64,000 nucleotides of DNA from Leifsonia shinshuensis (GCF_013410375.1 NZ_JACCFL010000001.1:1116001-1180000); one strand, 5' to 3'. Positions 52,728 through 61,856 are shown, counted from the first letter of the stretch. The notes: a model not told the origin generated them from the letters alone. A program made the numbers and translations.

Positions 52728-54412
52728 GCCTGCTGAAGGTCGAAGACCTGTCCGTCGTCTACGACGAGGGCAAGGGCCGCGCGTTCGAGGCGGTCAAGCA
52801 CGTCGGGTTCGAGCTCGGCCAGGGCGAGTTCGTCGGCCTGGTCGGCGAGTCCGGGTCGGGGAAGTCCACGCTCGGCTACGCGCTCACCCGGCTGTCGAAG
52901 CCGCCGGCGCGCATCGCGGGCGGCCGCATCCTGTTCGACGGCACCGACATCGCCGCGCTCTCCACGGAGGAGGTGCGCACCCAGCGCCGGGGCGGCTTCG
53001 CGATGGTGCTGCAGTCGGGGATGAACGCGCTGAACCCCGTGCGGACCATCCGCAACCACTTCCTCGACATCTTCGCCGCGCACGGCCATGTGCCGCCGCG
53101 GGCGCGCGCCGCCCGGGCCGAGGAGCTGATCGCGAAGGTCGAGCTGCCAGCGTCCACGCTCTCCCGCTACCCGGGCGAGCTGTCCGGTGGGATGCGCCAG
53201 CGCGTGTCCATCGCGCTCGCGCTTGCGCTCGAGCCGCGGCTGATGGTGTTCGACGAGCCGACCACGGCGCTGGACGTGCTCGTGCAGCACGCCGTGATGA
53301 ACACCATCCGCCAGCTCCAGGCATCGGAGAACTTCACCGCGATCCTGATCAGCCACGACCTCGGCGTGGTGCTGGAAGCGACCCAGCGCGTGCTCGTCAT
53401 GCACGACGGCGTGATCGTGGAGGACGCCCCCAGCGACCGCATCCTGAACGCGCCGGAGCATCCGTACACGCAGATGCTGCTGAGCCACTACGGCGACCCG
53501 CGGGCCGCCGAGGTGACCGTGCCCGGGCTGGAGCGCCGGGACGGCGCCGCCCGGCCCGCGCCGGTCACCGGGGCGGTCTCGGGCGCCCGGGCGACCGGGA
53601 ACGCCGCCCGGCAGCGGATCGGCGCCCGCGAGCCGATCGTCGTCTCCGACCTCGTGAAGGTCTACCCGAAGGGCCGCAGGGGCAGCGCGACGCGCGCCGT
53701 CGACGATGTCTCCTTCACCCTGGAGCCCGGGATGTCGATGGCGCTCGTCGGCGCGAGCGGCAGCGGCAAGTCCACCATCGCCAAGATGATCACCGGCGTG
53801 GAGCGGCCCACCTCCGGCACGATCGCGTTCGGCGACGTCCGCATCGACACCCTCCGCGGCCGACGCGCGCTGAAGCAGCTGCACTCGGAGGTGCAGATGG
53901 TGTTCCAGGACCCGTACGCGGCGCTCAACCCGCTGCACACGGTGGAGTACATCCTGACCAGGCCGGTCGAGAACTTCACCGGCCTGCGCGGGAGCGCCGC
54001 CCGGAGGCGCGTGCTGGAGCTGCTCGAGACGGTCGGCCTCACGCCGGTCGAGAAGTTCGCCACCCGGCTGCCGCACCAGCTCTCCGGCGGCCAGCGCCAG
54101 CGCGTCGTCATCGCCCGCGCGCTCGCCAGCGATCCGCAGGTGATCATCGCCGACGAGCCGGTCTCGATGCTCGACATGTCGCTGCGAGCCGGCGTGCTCG
54201 CCCTGCTGGAGGAGCTGCGCCGCACCCGCGGGGTGAGCATGCTCTACATCACCCACGACCTGCTCAGCGCGCGGCTCGTCACCGACCGGATCATGGTGCT
54301 CGACAAGGGCGTCGTGGTCGAGCGCGGCGACACCGCCGAGGTGCTGCAGCGCCCGCAGGACGATTACACGGTGCGGCTGCTCGACGCCGTGCCGACCCCG
54401 TCGCGCGGCTGA
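52724..54412 (+). CDS. Fused dual ABC ATPase (DppD-DppF type)
   Basis: 562 residues, ATG at 52724. Two nucleotide-binding domains in one chain. NBD1 (about 1-270): Walker A GESGSGKST, signature LSGGMRQRVSIALAL, Walker B LMVFDEPTTALD. NBD2 (about 300-550): Walker A GASGSGKST, LSGGQRQRVVIARAL, VIIADEPVSMLD. Each carries the C-terminal extension typical of oligopeptide transporters. In many species these are two genes; the fusion is common in actinobacteria. Completes the importer with the upstream binding protein and permeases. Confidence 0.94.
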   Translation: MSLLKVEDLSVVYDEGKGRAFEAVKHVGFELGQGEFVGLVGESGSGKSTLGYALTRLSKPPARIAGGRILFDGTDIAALSTEEVRTQRRGGFAMVLQSGMNALNPVRTIRNHFLDIFAAHGHVPPRARAARAEELIAKVELPASTLSRYPGELSGGMRQRVSIALALALEPRLMVFDEPTTALDVLVQHAVMNTIRQLQASENFTAILISHDLGVVLEATQRVLVMHDGVIVEDAPSDRILNAPEHPYTQMLLSHYGDPRAAEVTVPGLERRDGAARPAPVTGAVSGARATGNAARQRIGAREPIVVSDLVKVYPKGRRGSATRAVDDVSFTLEPGMSMALVGASGSGKSTIAKMITGVERPTSGTIAFGDVRIDTLRGRRALKQLHSEVQMVFQDPYAALNPLHTVEYILTRPVENFTGLRGSAARRRVLELLETVGLTPVEKFATRLPHQLSGGQRQRVVIARALASDPQVIIADEPVSMLDMSLRAGVLALLEELRRTRGVSMLYITHDLLSARLVTDRIMVLDKGVVVERGDTAEVLQRPQDDYTVRLLDAVPTPSRG

Positions 54413-54460
54413 CCCCACTTCCCTTCCCGACTCCCGATCCACCACACCAAGGAGAACTCT

Positions 54461-55633
54461 GTGCTCACCTTCCCTGACGGCTTCCTGTGGGGCGCCGCGA
54501 CCGCCGCCCACCAAGTGGAGGGCAACAACGTCAACAGCAACTGGTGGGTCATGGAGCACGCGCCGGGGACGCCGATCGTCGAGCCGAGCGGCGACGCCGC
54601 CGACCACTACAACCGCTACCCGGAGGACCTCCGCCTGCTCGCCGACGCCGGCCTGAACAGCTACCGCTTCTCGGTGGAGTGGGCGCGCATCGAGCCGGAG
54701 CGCGGTTTCGTCTCGCGCGCGAACCTCGACCACTACCGGCGGATGATCGACGCCTGCCTCGACGTCGGCCTGGAGCCGGTCGTCACCCTGATGCACTTCA
54801 CCGTGCCGCGCTGGATGGACCAGGCCGGCTTCTGGCGCAACCCGGAGGCCCCCGACCTGTTCGCGCGCTACACCGAGACCGTGCTGCCGATCCTCCAGGA
54901 CGGCGTGCGCTACGTGTGCACGATCAACGAGCCGAACATCGCGGCGATGCTGGCGGGCGGCGAGAAGGCGGAGAACCTGGTCGCCTACGGCCTGCCGAAC
55001 CCGGACCTCCAGGTCGCCGACGCGCTGCTGGCGTCGCACCGGCGGTCCCGCGAGGTGCTGTCGTCGGTGCCCGGCCTGCAGAGCGGCTGGACCATCGCCA
55101 CGCAGGACTTCATCCCGACCGACGAGCCCGGCGCCGCGGAGAAGCTGCACGAGTACGGCTACCCGCGCGACGACTGGTACCTGGAGGAGTCCGCGGGCGA
55201 CGACTTCGTCGGCGTCCAGGCCTACACGCGAACGTTCATCGGCCCGGAGGGGCCGCGCCCGGTCGCGGAGGACGCCGAGACGACGCTGACCGGCTGGGAG
55301 TACTTCCCGCAGGCCGCCGCCGACGGCATCCGCTCGGCGTGGGAGAAGAGCGGGCACACCCCGATCCTGGTCACCGAGAACGGCATCGCGACCGCGGACG
55401 ACAGCCGCCGCATCGACTACACCGAGGCGTCGCTGCGCGCCATCCACGACACCATCGCGGACGGAGTGGACGTGCGTGGCTACCTGCACTGGAGCGCCCT
55501 CGACAACTACGAGTGGGCCAGCGGGTACCGGCCGACGTTCGGGCTCATCGGGGTGGACCTGGAGACGTTCGAGCGCACCCCCAAGCCGTCGCTCGGCCGG
55601 CTGGGCGCGATCGCGCGGCAGAACGGGTTGTGA
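54461..55633 (+). CDS. Glycoside hydrolase family 1 beta-glucosidase
   Basis: 390 residues from GTG at 54461 with AAGGAG 7 bases upstream. GH1 hallmarks: FLWGAATAAHQVEG, FSVEWARIEPE, TINEPN (acid/base Glu about 157) and VTENGIA (nucleophile Glu about 306), then HWSALDNYEWASGY and RTPKPSLGRLGAIA. No signal peptide, so it acts inside on imported beta-glucosides. It is about 60 residues shorter than a typical GH1; the loss is in the loop region between the two catalytic Glu. Last gene of the LacI-controlled operon, followed by a terminator. Confidence 0.95.
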   Translation: MLTFPDGFLWGAATAAHQVEGNNVNSNWWVMEHAPGTPIVEPSGDAADHYNRYPEDLRLLADAGLNSYRFSVEWARIEPERGFVSRANLDHYRRMIDACLDVGLEPVVTLMHFTVPRWMDQAGFWRNPEAPDLFARYTETVLPILQDGVRYVCTINEPNIAAMLAGGEKAENLVAYGLPNPDLQVADALLASHRRSREVLSSVPGLQSGWTIATQDFIPTDEPGAAEKLHEYGYPRDDWYLEESAGDDFVGVQAYTRTFIGPEGPRPVAEDAETTLTGWEYFPQAAADGIRSAWEKSGHTPILVTENGIATADDSRRIDYTEASLRAIHDTIADGVDVRGYLHWSALDNYEWASGYRPTFGLIGVDLETFERTPKPSLGRLGAIARQNGL

Positions 55634-55650
55634 GCGGCGGCTCCTGATCC

Positions 55651-55678
55651 AGCGGGCGGGTGAAATCACCCGCCCGCT
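55651..55678 (+). terminator. Terminator hairpin after GH1 gene
   Basis: AGCGGGCGGGTGA (55651-55663) and TCACCCGCCCGCT (55666-55678) form a perfect 13-bp inverted repeat, followed by GTTGCG. The T-run is weak but the position 17 bases after the GH1 stop fits the operon end. Confidence 0.82.
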
Positions 55679-55708
55679 GTTGCGTCCGGCCACCCTCGAT
55701 GCCACTAT

Positions 55709-55730
55709 TTACTGAACGATCGATCGGTAA
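55709..55730 (+). promoter_or_regulatory. PaaR-like TetR operator upstream of paaI
   Basis: A 22-bp imperfect palindrome (9 of 11 pairs) with ends TTAC and GTAA and core CGATCG. Its position 32 bases before paaI and its TTACnGA...TCnGTAA form resemble sites of TetR-family phenylacetate regulators in actinobacteria. The regulator gene is not in the window. Confidence 0.6.
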
Positions 55731-55761
55731 GGAACGAGGAGGTTCCGCGGGTGGTGCGCAC

Positions 55762-56187
55762 ATGAGCTCAGGGTCACTCCGGCCGATGATGGCCCGCGAC
55801 CGCGCGTCGGCGGCGCTCGGCATGGTCGTCGAGCGGGATGAGCCGGGCGAGTCCGTCGTCAGCATGACGGTCCGCGACGACATGACCAACGGCTTCGCCA
55901 TCACGCACGGCGGCCTGGTGTTCGCGCTCGCCGACACCGCCTTCGCGATCGCCTGCAACGAGGACGAGCGGGTGACGGTCGCCGCCGGCGCCGACATCAC
56001 CTTCCTGAAGTCGACCCGCGCCGGCCAGACGCTCACCGCGCGCGCTGTGCGGCGCACCGTGGTCGGCCGCAACGGCGTCTACGACGTCACCGTGACCGAC
56101 GAGACCGGCGATGTGGTCGCGGAGTTCCGCGGCCGCTCGCTCACCACCAACCGGGCGGCCGCCGGCCACGACGGCAACGCCGGCTGA
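55762..56187 (+). CDS. paaI: PaaI-type hydroxyphenylacetyl-CoA thioesterase
   Basis: 141 residues from ATG at 55762; the GAGGAGG further upstream is too distant, so a short leader or alternate start is possible. Hotdog-fold thioesterase: LGMVVERDEPGESVVSMTVRDDMTN, NGFAITHGGLVFALADTAFAIACN with the HGG and Asp catalytic elements. PaaI removes stalled CoA esters in phenylacetate degradation. It precedes paaK by 35 bases. No paaABCDE or paaZ genes are in view. Confidence 0.9.
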   Translation: MSSGSLRPMMARDRASAALGMVVERDEPGESVVSMTVRDDMTNGFAITHGGLVFALADTAFAIACNEDERVTVAAGADITFLKSTRAGQTLTARAVRRTVVGRNGVYDVTVTDETGDVVAEFRGRSLTTNRAAAGHDGNAG

Positions 56188-56222
56188 CCCCGCCACTCAA
56201 CGCCGTGACCACGGAGGACACC

Positions 56223-57536
56223 ATGTCGACGACGACACCGGCACCCGCTGCCCCCGACCGCGCCGAGATCGACCCCGTCGCCGTCACGCGCGACGAGCTG
56301 CGCGACCTCCAGCTGGCGCGCCTGCAGTGGACGGTGCGGCACGCCTACGAGAACGTGCCGCTCTACCGCGCCAAATTCGACGCCGCCGGAGTCCGGCCGG
56401 ACGAGATCCGCTCGCTCGAGGACGTCGTGCGCCTCCCCTTCACCACCAAGGAGGACCTGCGCTCGACCTACCCGTTCGGGATGTTCGCCGTCCCGATGGA
56501 GCGGGTCCGCCGCATCCATGCCTCGTCGGGGACGACCGGCCGACCCACCGTCGTCGGCTACACGCAGGGCGACCTGGACCGCTGGGCCGGGCTGGTCGCG
56601 CGGTCGCTGCAGGCGGCGGGCGTCGCGGCCGGCTGGAAGGTCCACAACGCCTACGGCTACGGCCTGTTCACGGGCGGCCTCGGCGCGCACGCCGGCATCG
56701 AGCGGCTCGGCGCGACCGTCATCCCGATGTCGGGCGGCCAGACCGCGCGCCAGGTCCAGCTCATCCACGACTTCGAGCCGGACGCCATCATGTGCACGCC
56801 CAGCTACCTGCTGACCATCGCGGACGCCATCGAGGAGGCGGGCCTCGACCCGCGCGGGACGTCGCTGAAGGTCGCGATCCTCGGAGCGGAGCCCTGGACG
56901 AACGAGCTGCGGCACGAGATCGAGCGCCGCCTCGGCCTCGACGCGGTCGACATCTACGGGCTCAGCGAGGTGATGGGCCCCGGCGTGGCCAGCGAGTCGG
57001 TCGTCACGAAGGACGGCCCGCACGTCTGGGAGGACCACTTCCTGCCGGAGATCATCGACCACGAGACCGGGGACCCGGTCCCGGACGGCGAGACCGGCGA
57101 GCTGGTCTTCACGTCGCTGACCAAGGAGGCGTTCCCGGTCATCCGCTACCGGACCAGGGATCTCACCCGGCTGCTGCCCGGCAGCGCGTACCCGGCGCTG
57201 CGCCGCATCGAGAAGATCACGGGCCGCGACGACGACATGATCATCCTGCGCGGCGTCAACCTGTTCCCCGCCCAGATCGAGGAGCTGGTGCTCGGCATCG
57301 AGACACTGACGCCGCACTTCGTCCTCGAACTCCGCAAGGAGGGCAGGCTGGACGCCCTCACGGTCCGCATCGAGCGCCACCCCGAGCTCGACCGGGAGGT
57401 GTGCGAGGCCGCTGCGCAGGTGCTGCGTCAGAAAATCAAGGTCCACATCGGCACCAGCGTGGACGTCGCCCTCGCCGAGCCGGGGGAGCTGCCGCGCAGC
57501 GAGGGCAAGTACAAGCGGGTCTACGACTACCGCTGA
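56223..57536 (+). CDS. paaK: Phenylacetate-CoA ligase PaaK
   Basis: 437 residues from ATG at 56223 (GGAGG upstream). ANL-superfamily motifs: SSGTTGRPTVVGYT (P-loop), YGYGLFTGGLGAHAG, MSGGQTARQVQLI, YGLSEVMGPGVA, and the hinge RDDDMIILRGVNLFP; the final KYKRV provides the catalytic Lys. It activates phenylacetate to its CoA thioester with ATP. Its end overlaps the convergent MarR gene by 10 bases. Confidence 0.94.
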   Translation: MSTTTPAPAAPDRAEIDPVAVTRDELRDLQLARLQWTVRHAYENVPLYRAKFDAAGVRPDEIRSLEDVVRLPFTTKEDLRSTYPFGMFAVPMERVRRIHASSGTTGRPTVVGYTQGDLDRWAGLVARSLQAAGVAAGWKVHNAYGYGLFTGGLGAHAGIERLGATVIPMSGGQTARQVQLIHDFEPDAIMCTPSYLLTIADAIEEAGLDPRGTSLKVAILGAEPWTNELRHEIERRLGLDAVDIYGLSEVMGPGVASESVVTKDGPHVWEDHFLPEIIDHETGDPVPDGETGELVFTSLTKEAFPVIRYRTRDLTRLLPGSAYPALRRIEKITGRDDDMIILRGVNLFPAQIEELVLGIETLTPHFVLELRKEGRLDALTVRIERHPELDREVCEAAAQVLRQKIKVHIGTSVDVALAEPGELPRSEGKYKRVYDYR

Positions 57537-58027
57537 GGCGGCGCCGCGGGGTCTCCCTGCTCGGCGGGGAGGAACACGCCGAGCGCGCGGGCGACCCGCC
57601 GCAGGGTCTGCTTGAGCCGGTCGAGCTCGGCGTCGTCCAGCCCGAAGTCGACGGCGGCCTCCGCGTCGAGCGTGTCGTGCTGGACCGTCCGGAGCAGCTC
57701 GGCTCCGGCCGGCGTGAGCGAGACGTCCAGCCGCCTCCCGTGCACGGTGCTCTGCGTGCGGTGGACCAGGCCGCGCTCCAGCAGGCGCGCGATTGCCGCG
57801 GACATGGACTGCGCCGTGACGCCGGAACGGTCGGCGAGCTGCGCGCCGGTGAGGGTGCCGGGGTGCTCGATGTCGAGCTGCGCGAGGGCGGAGAGCTGCG
57901 CGGGCGTGAGTCCGTAGTCGCGCAGCCGCTGGTCGAGGCGCTGGGCGAGCGCGCCGTCGATGCGCCGGACGAGATAGGTCAGCCGGTCGCCGAAGTCGCG
58001 CGGACCGTGGATGTTCTGCTCGGGCAT
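57527..58027 (-). CDS. MarR-family transcriptional regulator
   Basis: 166 residues from ATG at 58027. Winged helix region LSALAQLDIEHPGTLTGAQLADRSGVTAQSMSAAIARLLERGLVHRTQ (recognition about 62-80) followed by STVHGRRLDVSLTPAG. Divergent from a VOC-family gene and separated by a near-perfect palindrome, so it probably represses that gene and itself. Ligand unknown. Confidence 0.92.
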   Translation of the reverse strand: MPEQNIHGPRDFGDRLTYLVRRIDGALAQRLDQRLRDYGLTPAQLSALAQLDIEHPGTLTGAQLADRSGVTAQSMSAAIARLLERGLVHRTQSTVHGRRLDVSLTPAGAELLRTVQHDTLDAEAAVDFGLDDAELDRLKQTLRRVARALGVFLPAEQGDPAAPPQR

Positions 58028-58041
58028 GCCTTGCACTGTAT

Positions 58042-58065
58042 CAGTCAACTTATATAAGCTGACTG
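58042..58065. promoter_or_regulatory. MarR operator palindrome
   Basis: A 24-bp palindrome with 11 of 12 matching pairs; outer arms CAGTCA and TGACTG and an AT-rich centre TTATATAA. It lies in the 61-bp gap between the divergent MarR and VOC genes. Confidence 0.82.
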
Positions 58066-58088
58066 ACATAGCTGTTGGGAGACCGCTC

Positions 58089-58490
58089 ATGACCTTCGCA
58101 TCCGTCCGCTTCCCCACCGACGACGTCCCCGGACTGGTCGCCTTCTACGAGCAGGCGCTCGGCATCACGGCGCAGTGGGCGAACGACCAGTTCGCCGAGC
58201 TGGTGACGAGCCGCGGCACGATCGCGATCAGCGCCACCGCCCTCACCGACCGCTTCGCCGCCGCCTCGGTCGCCCCGCGCTCGAACGCGGGCCTGATGCT
58301 GGAGTTCCTGGTCGACGACGTCGACGCCGACCGCGACCGCATCGCGGAGCTCGCGGGCGGCCTGGTGATGGAGCCGACCACGCTGCCCTGGGGCAACCGC
58401 TCGATGCTGTTCCGCGACCCGGACGGGACGTTGATCAACTTCTTCACCCCGGTGACGCCGGAGGCGGCGGCGCGGTTCGGGGGGAGGTAG
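58089..58490 (+). CDS. VOC-family (glyoxalase/bleomycin-resistance-like) protein
   Basis: 133 residues from ATG at 58089 with GGGAG upstream. Single VOC module: SVRFPTDDVPGLVAFYEQALGI, GLMLEFLVDDVDADRDRIAEL and PWGNRSMLFRDPDGTLINFFTP, the last strand with the metal-type position near DPDG. Likely a resistance or lactoylglutathione-lyase-like protein induced via the MarR repressor. Converges on the ParA-like gene. Confidence 0.88.
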   Translation: MTFASVRFPTDDVPGLVAFYEQALGITAQWANDQFAELVTSRGTIAISATALTDRFAAASVAPRSNAGLMLEFLVDDVDADRDRIAELAGGLVMEPTTLPWGNRSMLFRDPDGTLINFFTPVTPEAAARFGGR

Positions 58491-58493
58491 CCC

Positions 58494-60017
58494 CTACAGC
58501 CCCTCCGCCACCGCCGCCGCCGCGTGCAGCCACGCCCGCCGCGTGCGCGGCGCGAGCGTGTCGAACGCGAGCCGGCCGCCGTGCATCTCCGGGTCGAACG
58601 GGATGGTCACCGCGCGGCGCGCCAGCGGCTCGAAGCCCTTGGCGACGCGGCTCACGTTCGACTCGGGGCCGGTGCGCTCCGACTGGGAGACGATCACCAC
58701 CGCGTCGCGCGCCAGCCGGGCCGACTGGGCGTCGCGCTGCATCAGCGCCTCCAGCAGCAGCGCTCCCGCCTCCGCGTGCTCGCCCAGCGCTGTCGTCGCG
58801 ATGACGAGCTGGTCGGTGTGGTCGATCATGCGGAGCCAGCGCTCCGCCGACTCGTCGTTGCCGCTGTCGATGATCACGAGGCGGTAGAACTTCGTCGCCA
58901 CCTGGTGGAGGCGGTCGAAGTCCGCGCTCGAGATGCGCTGCTGGGTCGCCAGCATGGTCGGGTTGGAGCGCAACACGTCGTACTTGTCCGCGTTCTGGTG
59001 GTGGACGAAGTGGCCGATGTCGGCGCTGCGGGCCTCCGCCGACAGCAGTTGGTCGGCGGCGGGGAGCAGCGACTGCAGCGTGGCGTCGTGCTCGTCCTGC
59101 TCCGTTCGCCAGCCGAGCGTCCCACGGGTCTCGTTGTTGTCCCAGGCGAGAACCCCGGAGCCGCCGTTGCGGGCGAACACCGCCGACAGCAGCGCGGTGG
59201 TGGGCGTCTTGTTCGCGCCGCCCTTCCCGTTCACGATCGCGATGGTGCGCGGGCCGGCCCAGTGCCGGCTGACGGCTTCGAGCTCCTCGCGCTCCTTCAG
59301 CTCCGCGGCGGACGGCGACATCGGGATGCCCGCACGCGAGAGCGCGCCGCGGAAACCGGAGCGCGCCAGGTCGGGGCGCGGCTTCTCCACGTGCAGGAAC
59401 GACGTGCGTTCGGGCGCCCGCGGCACCAGCTCGACCGGCTCGGGCGGGGTGACGGGGGAAGTGCTCACGGGCTTGGCCGGAGTGGGGCGTGGCGCCGCCT
59501 CCGCCGCCGGCTCGGGCTGCGCCGCCGGCTCGGGCCGCGCCGCCGGCTCGCCCGCCGCCGCCGACTCGGGCTGCGCCGCCGGCAGCGGCACCGGCGTCGT
59601 CGCGGTGGGCGAGCCGAGCAGGTCGGTGAACGGCGCGGCGCCCGGCTTCGGGTCGCGCCCGACCGAGCCGACCAGGTCGTTGAACGTCGCAGGCCGGGGA
59701 TGCCGCGCACCCTCCCGCGCGTCGGAGAACGGCACCGGTTCGGCCATGCTCTGTGCGGCGAGCTCCTCCTCGTCGCCGATCGAGCCGTCCGGGTGCACGA
59801 CCAGCAGCCAGTCGCCCTCCTCGTCGGAGACCGTCAACTGCACAGGGTGCCCGGCCTGCGCGGCGATCTCGCCGACGCGGTCGAGGACGACCTCGCGCAA
59901 CCGCTCAGTGGTCGCCTCGGAGAACCACTCGGGCGATCCGTCGACCAGCAGTTCGCCGGTCGCGTCGGGGTCGAGGCGCACGCTGAGGTGCGGGGACAGG
60001 GGCAGGTTGAGGGCCAC
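58494..60017 (-). CDS. ParA/MinD-like ATPase with extended N-terminus
   Basis: 507 residues from GTG at 60017 (AAGGAG upstream). Residues 1-75 form a small conserved domain (SVRLDPDATGELLVDG, VSDEEGDWLLVVHPDG), 80-240 an Ala/Pro/Glu/Gln-rich linker with repeats PEPAAQPEPAAE, and 260-507 the ATPase: deviant Walker A IVNGKGGANKTPTT, RLVIIDSGND (Walker B) and IVSQSERTGPES. The A' and B motifs resemble ATPases tied to ESX/WXG100 secretion and chromosome positioning in actinobacteria. No type VII secretion gene is visible within 4 kb, so the role is open. Confidence 0.85.
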   Translation of the reverse strand: MALNLPLSPHLSVRLDPDATGELLVDGSPEWFSEATTERLREVVLDRVGEIAAQAGHPVQLTVSDEEGDWLLVVHPDGSIGDEEELAAQSMAEPVPFSDAREGARHPRPATFNDLVGSVGRDPKPGAAPFTDLLGSPTATTPVPLPAAQPESAAAGEPAARPEPAAQPEPAAEAAPRPTPAKPVSTSPVTPPEPVELVPRAPERTSFLHVEKPRPDLARSGFRGALSRAGIPMSPSAAELKEREELEAVSRHWAGPRTIAIVNGKGGANKTPTTALLSAVFARNGGSGVLAWDNNETRGTLGWRTEQDEHDATLQSLLPAADQLLSAEARSADIGHFVHHQNADKYDVLRSNPTMLATQQRISSADFDRLHQVATKFYRLVIIDSGNDESAERWLRMIDHTDQLVIATTALGEHAEAGALLLEALMQRDAQSARLARDAVVIVSQSERTGPESNVSRVAKGFEPLARRAVTIPFDPEMHGGRLAFDTLAPRTRRAWLHAAAAVAEGL

Positions 60018-60144
60018 GGGACTCCTTCCGCGGTCCGCAGCGAGAGAACGGCAGACCGAAGGTGCACGGTAGACCGGTCCGCCGCAGCCGTACACCCGCA
60101 CTCAGGGGACTGCCAGCAGACGACCAGGCTCCGGGTCGTCGCGA

Positions 60145-60942
60145 TCAGCGCGCGCGGCGCCGGCGGGTGAGCACGCCAGTCACCGCGACGGCGACGAACG
60201 TGACCGCGATCAGCAGGAGCGCGCTCGCCGCCGCGAAGTACAGGTCGCCGCGGTCGGAGGCCGTGAAGATCGAGACCGGGAGTGTGCGCCACGACGCCGG
60301 GTAGACCATGATCGTCGCGCCGAGCTCGCCCATGCACAGGGCGACGGCGAGGCCGGCGGCGGCGCCGATCGCCGGCAGCAGCGCGGGCAGCACGACGCGC
60401 AGCAGCACGCGTGCGCGGGAGGCGCCGAGGCTGGACGCGACCCGCTCCTGCTGCGGGTCCAGCCGGAGCACCGCGGCCGACACCGTGCTGTAGGAGAACG
60501 ACAGCACGAGGATCGCCTGCGCCAGCACCACCAGCGCGGCCGTGCCGTTCAGCAGGAGCGGCGGCTTGCTGAACGCGATGAGAAGTCCGAGGCCGACCAC
60601 GACCGACGGCACGGAGACCGGAAGATGGAAGAGCACGTCGACCGTCCGGGCGACCGGCCGAGGCGCGGAGCGGACGGCGATCGCGGCCCAGGCGCCGACG
60701 GCGACGGCGAGGACGCTGGCGATCACGGCGGTCTCCACGCTGACGCGGAGGCTGCTGAGGTTGTCGCCGGCGAGGGCGTCGCGGACGTGGTCGAGGCTGA
60801 GCGCGGACGGCAGCACACCGTTCCACGATCCGGCGAACGCCGCGACGGCGATGACGGCGAGCGGCAGCACCACCAGGAGGGCGAAGACCAGGCCGAAGAC
60901 CGTCCAGAGCACGGTCTTGGCGCGGGCCGAGAAGACGATCAT
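60145..60942 (-). CDS. phnV: 2-aminoethylphosphonate ABC transporter permease (PhnV type)
   Basis: 265 residues from ATG at 60942 overlapping the preceding permease (ATGA). Six spans with EAA loop ERVASSLGASRARVLLRVVLPALLP and SVPSVVVGLGLLIAFSKPPLLLNG. Assignment to the 2-aminoethylphosphonate system rests on the linked binding protein and gene order; iron or putrescine-type permeases look similar. Confidence 0.78.
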   Translation of the reverse strand: MIVFSARAKTVLWTVFGLVFALLVVLPLAVIAVAAFAGSWNGVLPSALSLDHVRDALAGDNLSSLRVSVETAVIASVLAVAVGAWAAIAVRSAPRPVARTVDVLFHLPVSVPSVVVGLGLLIAFSKPPLLLNGTAALVVLAQAILVLSFSYSTVSAAVLRLDPQQERVASSLGASRARVLLRVVLPALLPAIGAAAGLAVALCMGELGATIMVYPASWRTLPVSIFTASDRGDLYFAAASALLLIAVTFVAVAVTGVLTRRRRAR

Positions 60943-61856
60943 GCCCGGCGCCCCCGTCCGGCCGGCGCAGCGCCGCCGGTCCACCGCGCCGCGGCCCAGC
61001 GGTACAGCAGATAGAGGCCCACGGAGAGCACGACCTGGACGACGGCCATGATGGCCGCGCCGCTGAAGTCGAAGCTGACGATGCTGCTGGTGTAGATCTG
61101 CATCGGCAGGGTCAGCACATCCTTCGCCCCGGTGAACAGCACGATGCCGAACTCGTTCATGGTGAGCAGGAAGGTGAGCATCGAGGCCGCCCCGAGAGCG
61201 GGAGCGGCCTCCGGGAGCACGATCGTGCGGATGATCCGCAGCGGTCCCGCGCCGAGGCTGCCCGCGACGTTGAGCTGGTCGGCGGAGACGCCGGAGAACG
61301 CGGCGATCAGCGGCGCGACGATGAACGGCGTGTAGAAGGTGATCTCCGCCACGACCACCCCCGCGACGCTGTTGGTGAACGAGAACCGGCCGGCGGCGGG
61401 ACCGAGCAGCGCGTGCAGCACCCCCGCGTTGCCGTAGAGCACCACGAACGCCAGCGGGATGAGGAACGACGGGAACGAGACGACGGTCTCGATGGCGCGG
61501 CGGACGACCGCCGAGCCGCGGAACGGGACGAAGACCAGCACGAACGCCAGGAAGGCGCCGACCACCAGGCAGCCCGCGGTCGAGGCGGCGGCCACGCCGA
61601 GCGTGGTGCCGAGCGACCTCCAGAGCGACGGACTGCCGAGCATGGCCGCCCAGCCGGACAGCCCGACCGGATGCCCGTCGTCGTCCAGGAACGACTGCAC
61701 CACGATCTCGGCGAGCGGGAGGAGGACGAACAGCGCCAGCAGCGCGGCGGGCGCCGCGGTCCAGAGCCAGCCGCGGGACGCCGCGGGACGGCCTGCCGCA
61801 CGGCGGCTCCGCGGGGCGCGCCCGAGGCGGACGGGGAGGGCCGGCTGCACGATCAT
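60939..61856 (-). CDS. phnU: 2-aminoethylphosphonate ABC transporter permease (PhnU type)
   Basis: 305 residues from ATG at 61856, overlapping the ATPase stop (ATGA). A basic N-terminus then six spans; motifs VVSFPSFLIPLAFVVLYGN and EAA loop QLNVAGSLGAGPLRIIRTIVLPEAAP. Pairs with PhnV. Same operon, read right to left. Confidence 0.78.
   Translation of the reverse strand: MIVQPALPVRLGRAPRSRRAAGRPAASRGWLWTAAPAALLALFVLLPLAEIVVQSFLDDDGHPVGLSGWAAMLGSPSLWRSLGTTLGVAAASTAGCLVVGAFLAFVLVFVPFRGSAVVRRAIETVVSFPSFLIPLAFVVLYGNAGVLHALLGPAAGRFSFTNSVAGVVVAEITFYTPFIVAPLIAAFSGVSADQLNVAGSLGAGPLRIIRTIVLPEAAPALGAASMLTFLLTMNEFGIVLFTGAKDVLTLPMQIYTSSIVSFDFSGAAIMAVVQVVLSVGLYLLYRWAAARWTGGAAPAGRGRRA

Noticed and set aside
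52172..55705. A 1177-codon open frame on the minus strand, antisense to the oligosaccharide ABC/GH1 operon
   Set aside because: It is Arg/Gly/Asp-rich without motifs and lies opposite proteins with intact family signatures. High GC makes long antisense frames common.
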